64,000 nucleotides of DNA from the NCBI GenBank assembly GCA_020846535.1, contig JADLDR010000097.1, positions 1 through 64,000 on the forward strand. Direction: 5' to 3'. The translations under genes and the position numbers were made by a program. The stretch's first letter is position 1; every line of letters starts with the position of its first letter. The notes under the pieces were generated by a model. That model worked only from the letters and a program-made list of their open reading frames with translations, was not told the DNA's origin and made no database searches. Source of the DNA: Armatimonadota bacterium (lineage in GTDB: Bacteria > Armatimonadota > JADLDR01). This document shows, in pieces, positions 33,963 to 41,968 of the stretch.

Positions 33963-35141
33963 TGGACGAGTCGGGGGAATCTATCGGTTCCTTGTTTCCT
34001 GAAGCGGGACGTCTGCTCCTAAGCGGAACCGGCAAGCAATTCATAGAGCGTATCGGGGTGGAAGTTGCCCGACATATTGTTCTCAGCGTAATGCGTGGGG
34101 AAAACATCAGCGACCAAACGGAACCGCTGACGCGCCAGCGGCTGACACAGATCAGTGGTACTCTTTATGATGTTTCTGAAGGGCTGGACGAAAATCGAGC
34201 GATTTACGGATCAGTTATCCGATATGGCGGTGCGTCAATTAATACAGCCTGACCGCAGTTATCCGAAAACCGATAGTTTGCCCGCCCAATGGATATTGGG
34301 ATTGACCGACAAACAGGTTCAGAACGTCCTGCGCGATAAAAGAGACAACCTCTATCGTTACAAGCATGATGTGGATAGTGTTATTGAAAAAGCCGCAGAG
34401 TAATGCCTGAAAGATTATGGCGAATTGCGGGTCAGCATGGGCATAGTCTCGGATTTTGAGGAAAAACGGATTGCTTTGGGATGGCGCGACCTTGTGCGCT
34501 TAACAACAGCTATCGGTAGCCAGACACTGGCTATCCGCGGTTCGGATAAGTCTATGTTCGGAAATCTCTTTGAAAAGCTGATACTTGGATCGACGCTGAC
34601 CATACTTGGCTTCAGACGCGTCAATCCAGCGACAAACCGTATAACTGATAGAGTATTCTGGCTTTCGGATGCGCGTGGAAACCGGGAAAGCGATGCGGCT
34701 CTGATATATCGTTCTGGAAAACTGGCGCGGTTCGATATCGGCTTTATCGGGCGGGGCAATCCTGAAATCTCTAAAGATAAGCTATCCCGCTACGAGCGGG
34801 AGGCGGAAATTATGGGAGGGAGGCATCAATCGGTAACTTTTATTTTGGTTGATCGCTTGCCTGCTAATAGTATGAAAACCCAGGAGGCTGCTCAACGCAT
34901 TGGCGCTGAGATCATTCAAATGCACTGGCAATATTGGCCTCGTGATCTAGCCCGGCGTCTCGGCGAGCGATTTGAATACATCCATCCTATCCAATTGATG
35001 AGTGATCAAGAATTGGATCATTTCTTATCCGCTCAGTTGGAGCAGGTTCGTATACAAGACTTTCTTTCGGCTGTCACCCTTGAGGAACTGGAAAGCGAGG
35101 CTTCCGATGGCGGGACGCCAAGCGAGGATCCAAATATATAG
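33962..35141 (+). pseudogene. Type II restriction endonuclease, possibly CfrBI-like, broken by a frameshift and a stop
   Basis: Three pieces together span about 390 codons. Piece 1 (from ATG 33962) reads ...GTLYDVSEGLDENRAIYG and ends at a stop near 34252. Piece 2, in the +1 frame, continues DMAVRQLIQPDRSYPKTDSL from about 34220 and stops at TAA 34401-34403 after VIEKAAE. Piece 3 goes on in the same frame: CLKDYGELRVSM, FGNLFEKLILGSTLTILG, RESDAALIYRSGK and RFDIGFIGRGNPEISKDKLS, to 35141. The last segment looks like a PD-(D/E)XK-type core and recalls the CfrBI endonuclease family (from memory). One extra base near 34215-34225 and one nonsense change would explain the damage. Functional nuclease is not expected. 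Confidence 0.75.
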
Positions 35142-35186
35142 TTACTTGAATATAGGAATGCAAATATCGCCTCCCCTTCCCCCAAC

Positions 35187-35216
35187 TTGACAGAAGCGCC
35201 TTATCAGTGCTATGAT
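35187..35216 (+). promoter_or_regulatory. Sigma70-like promoter of the hrcA operon
   Basis: TTGACA at 35187-35192 and TATGAT at 35211-35216 are separated by 18 nt, 40 nt before hrcA. No CIRCE element (TTAGCACTC-N9-GAGTGCTAA) is found around it, so the usual HrcA autorepression is not evident from sequence. Confidence 0.7.
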
Positions 35217-35255
35217 TTTATTAGGAATAATGCACGGAGGTAGGGATTTCAAAGG

Positions 35256-36293
35256 ATGAACGATCTGGATCAAAGGAAACGGCGCATATTGAGGGCCATC
35301 GTGCAGGATTATGTCGCCACCGCTGAGCCGGTCGGTTCGGAAACACTGGTTCACCGGTATCATTTCGAGGTCAAACCGGCCACCATTCGCAACGAGATGT
35401 CCGAGATGTCCGAGATGGGGTATCTCCGCCAGCCGCATACCTCGGCAGGCCGCGTGCCATCCGATATGGGCTACCGCTTCTATGTGGACCGCCTGATGAT
35501 GCTCAGCCCCCTCCCCCCCGGGCAGGCGCGGCAGGCCCGCCTGGCCGTCACCCTGAGCGATGGCGAGGTGGAAGCCGTGCTGCGCGAAACCTGCCGCATC
35601 CTCACCGAACTCACCTCCTATGCGGCGGTGGCGACCCCGCCCCGAGGCGAGGAAACCCGCATCAAGCGCATCCAGTTGATGCCCATCGCTGCCCGCCGCT
35701 TGATGGTGATCGTCCTGCTGAACAACGGCCATCTGGACCACCGCCTGGTGGAAATCGCCCGCGAAATCACGCCCGATGAGCTGATGGCCCTCGCCGAGAC
35801 GGTCAACCGCACCTTCACGGCCCAGTTGACCGTGATGCGCGATGAGGAGGACGGCTCCCTTCCCCCGGAAGTGATGAGCTTGCAGGAGGTCTACCGTCAG
35901 ATCGCGCGCACGGTGAATCACACCCTCCGATCCCACAGCGACGAAGAGGTGTACATCGAAGGGGCATCCCGGATTCTCCGCCAGCCGGAGTTCAAGGCCG
36001 AGGAACGGCTCGATAGCCTCCTCCGGATTCTCGAAGACCGGCAGCTTTTGCACCGGGTTCTCTCTCGCGTCTGGGGGCGGGAGGATGTGATGATTCTGAT
36101 CGGCTCCGAAAACGCCTATCCGCAGATGCAGGATTACAGCTTCGTAGCCTCCCGCTACCGGGTGGGGGAGCGGATGGTGGGGGCCATCGGCATCTTCGGC
36201 CCGACCCGGATGGATTACGACCGGGCGGTTCCGGCGGTCTGTCTGATGGCTCAGAATCTCGGAAAAGTCCTGACCCGATTGACCTACGGATAA
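35256..36293 (+). CDS. hrcA: Heat-inducible transcription repressor HrcA
   Basis: The 345-residue protein has the winged-helix N-terminus of HrcA (MNDLDQRKRRILRAIVQDYV, PVGSETLV, ATIRNEMSEMSEMGYL, PHTSAGRVPSDMGYRFYVD). The C-terminal part contains the GAF-like inducer domain, ending IFGPTRMDYDRAVPAV. HrcA represses chaperone genes by binding CIRCE. The motif is not visible here, so the operator may lie outside the window or be diverged. It is the first gene of hrcA-chaperonin-grpE, 12 nt before the chaperonin gene. CAAAGG lies just upstream of ATG 35256. Confidence 0.95.
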   Translation: MNDLDQRKRRILRAIVQDYVATAEPVGSETLVHRYHFEVKPATIRNEMSEMSEMGYLRQPHTSAGRVPSDMGYRFYVDRLMMLSPLPPGQARQARLAVTLSDGEVEAVLRETCRILTELTSYAAVATPPRGEETRIKRIQLMPIAARRLMVIVLLNNGHLDHRLVEIAREITPDELMALAETVNRTFTAQLTVMRDEEDGSLPPEVMSLQEVYRQIARTVNHTLRSHSDEEVYIEGASRILRQPEFKAEERLDSLLRILEDRQLLHRVLSRVWGREDVMILIGSENAYPQMQDYSFVASRYRVGERMVGAIGIFGPTRMDYDRAVPAVCLMAQNLGKVLTRLTYG

Positions 36294-36305
36294 TCGAAAC
36301 ATCAT

Positions 36306-37871
36306 ATGACGACACTCAAATCTTCGGGCGGCAAGGCGGACGGAGACGAACGCTTTGCCGCCCTCCTGAATAACGCCGGGGCCGTCCGGGCGGTCGCTTC
36401 CTCCGTGGAGGGCACGCTGGGAGCCAAGGGCCTGAACTGCATGCTGGTGGACAGGTTCGGCAACACCACCATCACCAACGACGGCAGCACTATTTTAGAT
36501 CGGATGGATGCCGCGCACCCGGCGGCCCGTCTCCTGATCCATGCCGCCAAAGCGCAGGAAAAGGCGGTCGGGGACGGGACCACCACCACGGTCGTCCTGG
36601 CAAACGCACTGATCCAGGAAGGGGCCGCCCAGATCGTGCGCGGAGTTCCCGCCGCCAAAGTGATCGAGGGCCTCCGATTGGGGGTAGATGCGGCTCTTGC
36701 CGGCCTGAAGAGCCTGGCCCGCCCTGTTTCCAGTCTGAAGGATCCCCGGCTGCTCTATACCGCCCGCGTCGCGGCCCGCAGCCAGCACGATATCGCCGCC
36801 CTGGTGCTGGAGGCCGCCCGGCTGGTGGGAGCGGAGCAACTGGCGGACCCGGCCTTCCGGCTTCAGGACCTGGTGCGGGCCGAAGAGGGGGCCGCCAATG
36901 AGGTGATCGCCGGGCTGCTGCTCTCGCAGACGCGCCTGAACCGGCTGATGCCCCTGTCCGCCTCTCCCGCCCGGCTCCTTCTGATCGATGACGCGCTGGA
37001 GCCGGAACCGGTCAAGGAAGGGGCGCTTTCCACCGAATCCGGTTTTGCCCGCTACCTGGAGAACGAGCGCCTCTTCCGCCAGCAGGTGGCGCAGATTCTT
37101 GACACGAACGTTCAGGCCGTGCTGGCGGCCCGCAATATTCATGAGATCGCCGAGGAGGCGATGACGGCGGCAGGGATCATCGCCTTCCGGCGGGTTTCGG
37201 CGCGGGACATGTTCCGGGTCGCCGTCCATACCGGAGCCAGGCTCCTCAAGCGCGGCGGCCTCAACCGCTCTGCCGAGGAGATCGAGGCCGCCCTGGGAAG
37301 GGCGGAACGGATCGAGGAGGACGAACGGCTGGAGTTCACCCGCATCGAGGGCGGCTCCGGCAGGCCGACCGCCACCATCCTTGTCGGGGCCGCCACCGCG
37401 GAGGTCAAAGAGGAACGGGAGCGCATCGCCCGGGACGGCGCTTCAGCGGCGCAGTATGCGTTCGCGGAGGGCGTGCTGCCGGGCGGCGGCGCGGCGGAAC
37501 TGGCGGCGATCAGCGCCGTGCGCCGTCGCCGCGAGGCGGCGCAGGGAATGGCGATTTACGGCATCGACTGCGTGTTGGAGAGCCTGAAGCGTCCGGCGGC
37601 CCAGATGACGGCCAACGCCGGTTTCAACCCTCTGGAGAAGGTGGAGGAGGCGATGGCCGCCCAGTCGCGAGAGGCGAACCCGGCCCTGGCGATAGACCTG
37701 GACACCGGACAGGTGGCCGATATGGAGCGCCTTGAAGTGATCGATCCATTAAGGGTCAAGCAGGCCGCCCTCAAAACGGCGGCGGAGGTGGCGGAGGCGA
37801 TCCTGAGCATCCAGACCGTATTGAGGCGGCGCGAGGGACCCGAAAACGCGCCGGAAAGCCCGGCTTCTTGA
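36306..37871 (+). CDS. Group III (archaeal-type) chaperonin, TCP-1/thermosome-related
   Basis: The 521-residue protein is not a bacterial GroEL but matches the thermosome/TCP-1 pattern. TLGAKGLNCMLVDRFGN spans about residues 37-53, ITNDGSTIL is at 56-64 and HPAARLL at 71-77. GDGTTTTVVLA at 89-99 binds nucleotide phosphate, Asp377 lies in ERIARDGAS, and VLPGGGAAEL ends near 399. Group III chaperonins are archaeal-like chaperonins of some bacteria, typically coded in the dnaK operon between hrcA and grpE, exactly as here. They assemble into double rings with a built-in lid and need no GroES. No groES is nearby. grpE follows within 50 nt. Confidence 0.92.
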   Translation: MTTLKSSGGKADGDERFAALLNNAGAVRAVASSVEGTLGAKGLNCMLVDRFGNTTITNDGSTILDRMDAAHPAARLLIHAAKAQEKAVGDGTTTTVVLANALIQEGAAQIVRGVPAAKVIEGLRLGVDAALAGLKSLARPVSSLKDPRLLYTARVAARSQHDIAALVLEAARLVGAEQLADPAFRLQDLVRAEEGAANEVIAGLLLSQTRLNRLMPLSASPARLLLIDDALEPEPVKEGALSTESGFARYLENERLFRQQVAQILDTNVQAVLAARNIHEIAEEAMTAAGIIAFRRVSARDMFRVAVHTGARLLKRGGLNRSAEEIEAALGRAERIEEDERLEFTRIEGGSGRPTATILVGAATAEVKEERERIARDGASAAQYAFAEGVLPGGGAAELAAISAVRRRREAAQGMAIYGIDCVLESLKRPAAQMTANAGFNPLEKVEEAMAAQSREANPALAIDLDTGQVADMERLEVIDPLRVKQAALKTAAEVAEAILSIQTVLRRREGPENAPESPAS

Positions 37872-37918
37872 ACATCATCCGATGGTTTATCATATGGCAA
37901 CAGGAGGTTATCGCTCTG

Positions 37919-38545
37919 ATGACTAGACGCATCAAGATACAGGGAAAAGACTCCGAGGAGGAAATGCCGAATCTGACCCCGGCGGAGGCGACCGGAGCGC
38001 CCGGAGAGGCCCCGGCGGATTCCGCCGAGGAGGAAGCCGCCCGGCTCTGTCAGGAGATCGAAACCCTGAAGGCCCGGCTCGAAGAAAAAGAAGGCCAACT
38101 GGCCGCTAAAGAACAGGAATCCGCTGAAAACTATAATAAATTCTTACGCGCTGTGGCCGATCTGGAGAACTACCGCAAGCGCAGCCGTCAGGAGATGGAG
38201 GAGGTCAGACAGTTCTGCAACCAGGAGATGATCCTGACCATCCTCCCGCTGGTGGACGATTTCGAGCGGGCGCTCCAGGCCGCCGAAACCAACCCGAACT
38301 TCGAAGCCCTGGACGCCGGGGTGAAGCTGATCCTGAAGAAGTTCGCGGACACGCTGCAAAAGCTGGGCGTGAAGCCCATCGAGGCCGTCGGCCAGCCCTT
38401 TGACCCCATGAAACACGAGGCCGTCCTTCAGGTTTCCTCCTCCGACCATCCCGACAATACCGTAGTTGAGGAGCTCCGTAAGGGCTATGTCCTCAACGAC
38501 CGCGTGATCCGACCGACCATGGTGCAGGTTTCCCAAAAGGATTGA
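37919..38545 (+). CDS. grpE: Nucleotide exchange factor GrpE
   Basis: The 208-residue protein starts MTRRIKIQGKDSEEEM at ATG 37919, 11 nt after AGGAGG. The track-like longer frame from 37868 lacks a binding site and overlaps the chaperonin end. An acidic disordered N-terminus and coiled coil (about residues 30-95) precede the GrpE core: NYRKRSRQEMEEVRQFCNQE, ILPLVDDFERAL, GVKPIEAVGQPFDPMKHEAV and VVEELRKGYVLNDRVIRPTM. It releases ADP from DnaK, yet no dnaK or dnaJ follows; a terminator closes the operon. Confidence 0.95.
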   Translation: MTRRIKIQGKDSEEEMPNLTPAEATGAPGEAPADSAEEEAARLCQEIETLKARLEEKEGQLAAKEQESAENYNKFLRAVADLENYRKRSRQEMEEVRQFCNQEMILTILPLVDDFERALQAAETNPNFEALDAGVKLILKKFADTLQKLGVKPIEAVGQPFDPMKHEAVLQVSSSDHPDNTVVEELRKGYVLNDRVIRPTMVQVSQKD

Positions 38546-38570
38546 GCAGGCATTCGGATATTGTTTGAAC

Positions 38571-38601
38571 GAAAGGGGCGGCAAGCCGCCCCTTTCATTT
38601 T
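38571..38601 (+). terminator. Terminator after grpE
   Basis: GAAAGGGGCGG at 38571-38581 and CCGCCCCTTTC at 38586-38596 form an 11-bp perfect stem with a CAAG loop, followed by ATTTT. The T-run is short. The same 11-bp stem occurs at 54700-54731. Confidence 0.75.
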
Positions 38602-38663
38602 GGCAGGGAAAACGACCGGAGGGGCGAATGGTTGTCTTGAAAATCCATTACGGAGGCCCTGCC

Positions 38664-40334
38664 ATGATTACTATCAGCGATCATCGCATCCTTGCAGAAA
38701 CGAAGTCCCTGTCCGCAATCATCGAGAACGGGTTTCTCGTCTCCCTCAAAAGCAAGCAGGGCGGGGAAGAATATATCCAGGCATTCAGGCCGGAGGGATC
38801 GGCCCTCCAGCTGTTCTATCCGGGGCACGGCGCGGTCGATGTGGCTGGCCCCCTGGCAGCTACCGTTTCCGCGCACCGGCTCTCCTCCACCTCGGCCCAA
38901 CTGCGACTCAGCGGGTGGGATGCGGACGGCGTGATGGCCGTTTCGGAGGACGAGGCGACCGGAGACCTTTTGATAGAGCCGTCCGCCTACTCCTCGCGCG
39001 CCGGGGCGCTCTCCTGCCGGTGGCTCCTGCCCGGCGTCCGTCCCGACCTCGATCTGGCGGCCCCGTTTTTTCAAGGGGTGAAAGCGCCGCTCTCCGACCC
39101 GATGCTGGAGCGCCGGTGGATATGGCCCCAGAGCTGGGAAGCGGGGATGGCGATTCTCCAGGGCCAAAAGGGGGGCTTCTGGGTCCACTGCCGTGACGAC
39201 CGCTACCGCTACAAGGCCCTGAACATATCGGGCGGCGTGATGGGATTCGAGACCGAAAGCTATGGCCCGATTGACAACAGCCTCGGCGCGGGCGGCCTGA
39301 CCTGGCGCGTCAATGTCTTCCGGGGCGGCTGGGAGGTCCCGGCAGGCATTTACCGCGATTGGCTCTGGCTGACTTACGCCCTGGAGGCGCAGGAGAGAAA
39401 CCGCAAGCCCTGGATGCGCGATATCCGCTTTGCACTCTCCTGGTTCCACGGCGACCCGGCCATCCTGGACGCCATCGCCGCCAGAGTCGTTCCCCGGAGA
39501 GTCCTGCTCCACTTCTCCGACTGGCGAGTCGACCCCTATGACGAAAACTACCCCACCTTTACTCCCTCCGAAAACGCCAGAGCGGTTTTCGCCAAAGCCA
39601 AAGCGATGGGGTTCCACCTGATGCCCCACTGCAATTCGGTCGATATGGATCCCACCCACGCCGCCTACGCCTACCTGCGCGATTTCCAGTACCGCGATGT
39701 GCAGTCCAAGCGGCTGTTGGGGTGGGGGTGGGACCCCGAAACCAACCACGTCCTGGGCGTCCCCAATTCCAATCACAATCTGTCTCAAAACCGCTACCGC
39801 AAGGTGATGATCAAGGTGCATCCCGGCCTGTCGATGTGGCGCTCCATTCTGGCCGAAAATATCCGGGCCGCCGTGGATACGCTCGATATCGATACGGTCT
39901 TTATCGATGTGACTCTGTGCAGCCACAACCTCCACAACTGCCTGGTGGAGAATATGACTCCCTCGGAGGGGATGAAGAAACTGATCCTCCAGATCGCCTC
40001 CCTGAACGACGGCCTCGCCGTTGGCGGAGAGGGCCTGAACGAAATCACCATGCAGGGCCTTTCTTTCGCCCAGGCGCACCTTTTCGAAAGCTGGCACAAT
40101 AACAGCAGCGGCCTGGCCCGCACGGGGGGCTGCGCCCTCAACGATTTCCTTTTCGGCAGGCTCTGCCGCACTTTCGGCTACAGCGGCCTTTCCGGCAAAA
40201 CCGAAGCCGAAGCCCTCCGAATGCGAATCCACGAGGAACACGGTGCCATCCCGACCGTTGTCGTCCGGGGTGCCGACGAAATCCTGAATCCCAATCCCGC
40301 CGTCCAGCGAGCAATTGATCTGGCGAACGGATAG
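38664..40334 (+). CDS. Glycoside-hydrolase-like protein (DUF6259/GH36-like barrel)
   Basis: ATG 38664 lies 7 nt after CGGAGG; in-frame codons upstream reach into the grpE terminator and are discarded. The 556-residue protein has no signal peptide, unlike most other glycosidase-like genes here. A beta-rich N-terminal domain (about 1-245, IIENGFLVSLKSKQGGEEYI) resembles the N-terminal sandwich of GH31/GH36-like enzymes. A barrel follows with ALSWFHGDPAILDAIAAR, MGFHLMPHCNSVDMDPTH, DIDTVFIDVTLC and LAVGGEGLNEI. FIDVTL and GGEGLN are placed as catalytic acids in related barrels, by analogy only. It may process an imported oligosaccharide. Confidence 0.62.
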   Translation: MITISDHRILAETKSLSAIIENGFLVSLKSKQGGEEYIQAFRPEGSALQLFYPGHGAVDVAGPLAATVSAHRLSSTSAQLRLSGWDADGVMAVSEDEATGDLLIEPSAYSSRAGALSCRWLLPGVRPDLDLAAPFFQGVKAPLSDPMLERRWIWPQSWEAGMAILQGQKGGFWVHCRDDRYRYKALNISGGVMGFETESYGPIDNSLGAGGLTWRVNVFRGGWEVPAGIYRDWLWLTYALEAQERNRKPWMRDIRFALSWFHGDPAILDAIAARVVPRRVLLHFSDWRVDPYDENYPTFTPSENARAVFAKAKAMGFHLMPHCNSVDMDPTHAAYAYLRDFQYRDVQSKRLLGWGWDPETNHVLGVPNSNHNLSQNRYRKVMIKVHPGLSMWRSILAENIRAAVDTLDIDTVFIDVTLCSHNLHNCLVENMTPSEGMKKLILQIASLNDGLAVGGEGLNEITMQGLSFAQAHLFESWHNNSSGLARTGGCALNDFLFGRLCRTFGYSGLSGKTEAEALRMRIHEEHGAIPTVVVRGADEILNPNPAVQRAIDLANG

Positions 40335-40459
40335 CGTAAAAATGCCATTGCGAGGAGCGCAGCGACGCGGCCATCTCCAGGCTATTGCCAGAGAAAGAGT
40401 CTGCTTCCCCTGATCGCAATGATATATCAGCCTTCTCTTACGCAAGCAGGCCGACTCTT

Positions 40460-40869
40460 CTATAGGAACCCAAGTTGCTACTTGCCCGAATCGCTGTAGG
40501 GGCGCGATGCATCGCGCCCCATCGCTATCCCGATCAGGGTGACTGTCCCGCTGGGGCGGGGTGCGGGACTTGGGGAGACCGTTCCCTAACCCCCCCGCCC
40601 CCTTCCCGAAACGGGCAGGGGGAGTGGATGATGCCGTCAATGACCGCACCCTCTATCCCCCTCTCCCCGGAGGCGCTCCGGCGCATCCCTTGGGTTTCGG
40701 GGAGAGGGGTTAGGGGAGAGCGGTCACCCAGGCCAGGGGAGAGCGGTCACCCCTCCCCCAGGAGCGGAGGATCTTTCCCCTTATCTGGATCGCTATGGGG
40801 TGCGATGCATCGCGCCCCTACAGCGGAAAACGGGACTGGCCCCGGGCTAGGTGGTAACTTGGGTTATAG
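40460..40869. repeat. Large palindromic (MITE-like) element, copy B
   Basis: CTATAGGAACCCAAGTTGCT at 40460 is the inverted partner of GTAACTTGGGTTATAG at 40854-40869. Next inside, TGTAGGGGCGCGATGCATCG near 40495 pairs with CGATGCATCGCGCCCCTACA near 40804. The core is bounded by CGCTATCCCGATCAGG near 40523 and CCTTATCTGGATCGCTAT near 40779; these ends are shared with copy C. GC blocks CCCTTCCCGAAACGGG and CTCTCCCC...GGGGAGAG are shared with copies A and C. A separate smaller repeat, CATTGCGAGGAGCGCAGCGA near 40346, lies before it. The element fills most of the 548-base gap and stops 14 nt before the next start. Confidence 0.75.
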
Positions 40870-40882
40870 TAAAGGAACGACC

Positions 40883-41833
40883 ATGACCATCAAAGAGTTA
40901 TACGAGTTTTCCATCGAAAAAGGCATGGAACTGGATCCCAGAGGGCCGGAGGAGCTGACCCACCATCTGAAGGAAGTGCTGGAGGCGTATGAGGGCCTGG
41001 ATGAGATGGGCAAGCGGCTCTTCGACACCGAACGGCTCCATAATCCTTTCGGAGATACTCGCATCGTCACCGGCAGCGAAGATACACAAGTCCGCCGGCT
41101 GGTGTGCGGCATCGACATCACCGGCTCGGAAATCCTGATGGCCGACCGGCTTCGGGATCTCGGGAGGCCGGTCGATCTGGTGCTGGCTCACCACACCACT
41201 CCTATCGGCGGCGGGCTGGGTTCCCGCTATGACACCATCTGGCCCCAGGTGCGAATGCTGACCGATTTCGGGGTGCCACGCCACCGGGCGGAGAAGCTCA
41301 TCCGGGCCAACGCCGAAGGGCCGCAGCGAAGCGCCAATTATCAGGCCAACCAGGTGGCGGAGGCGCTGGGGATGCCCCTCATGACCATCCACAGCCCCGC
41401 CGACGTCTACCTGCTGCAAGAAGGCTGGCAAATCCTTCGAGAAGACCATCCGGAAACCGTGGGAGACCTGATCGATATCTGCAACGCCTGGCCGGAGGTG
41501 CAATGGTCCATCGAGCGGGGTCTCGGAACGGAGGCCGCCGTCGGCAGCCGCCACGATCCTCTGGGACAGGTCTATCCCTGCCTTTACGGCGGCTGGAACC
41601 CCACCCCGGAGGTGGTCGAGGCTCTCTGCCAGGCCGGGTGCGGAACGCTGTGGGTGGTCGCCACCTCGGAAGACCTCAACCATATCGCTCGAACCAATCA
41701 CATGAACATTGTGGTCATCCCTCACGGCCCGGCGGACGCCCGCGGTCTGAACGGCCTGCTCGATGACGCCATGAAGCGGTTCGGCTCCTTCGATATCGTC
41801 CCGTGCAGCAATTACAACCGGGGGACGGTTTGA
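40883..41833 (+). CDS. NIF3-family (GTP cyclohydrolase I type 2 homologue-like) protein
   Basis: ATG 40883 follows AAAGGA. The 316-residue protein has the family's di-metal residues in VDLVLAHHTTPIGGG near residue 95. It also has MTIHSPADVYLLQEG with metal-binding His and Asp near 175, and HMNIVVIPHGPADA near the end. NIF3 proteins are hexameric, metal-binding and of uncertain activity. The N-terminal 60 residues (KELYEFSIEKGMELDPRG) are an extension found in a subset of the family. The gene stands alone, behind the palindromic element that must contain or border its promoter. Confidence 0.78.
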   Translation: MTIKELYEFSIEKGMELDPRGPEELTHHLKEVLEAYEGLDEMGKRLFDTERLHNPFGDTRIVTGSEDTQVRRLVCGIDITGSEILMADRLRDLGRPVDLVLAHHTTPIGGGLGSRYDTIWPQVRMLTDFGVPRHRAEKLIRANAEGPQRSANYQANQVAEALGMPLMTIHSPADVYLLQEGWQILREDHPETVGDLIDICNAWPEVQWSIERGLGTEAAVGSRHDPLGQVYPCLYGGWNPTPEVVEALCQAGCGTLWVVATSEDLNHIARTNHMNIVVIPHGPADARGLNGLLDDAMKRFGSFDIVPCSNYNRGTV

Positions 41834-41968
41834 ATGGTCGTGGCTTTCGGTCAGGGGCGACCCTACGCGATTCAGATCAGGGGCACAAACCGGTGTCGGA
41901 ATCGCCGGGTATTTCCAATGCCCGGATCCCCAAAGCCCTTAGCCTGTGTCGGCGTTTTGACGATCCCC

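Noticed and set aside
33962-34403. Programmed frameshifting in the restriction nuclease
   Set aside because: There is no slippery heptamer at the join, and a second, in-frame stop follows at 34401, so decay is the simpler explanation.
35142-35255. CIRCE operator for HrcA
   Set aside because: No TTAGCACTC-N9-GAGTGCTAA-like inverted repeat is present before hrcA.
38595-40649. A 684-codon minus-strand open frame
   Set aside because: Antisense to the glycosidase-like gene at 38664-40334, which has a strong binding site and a folded-protein pattern. The antisense product has none.
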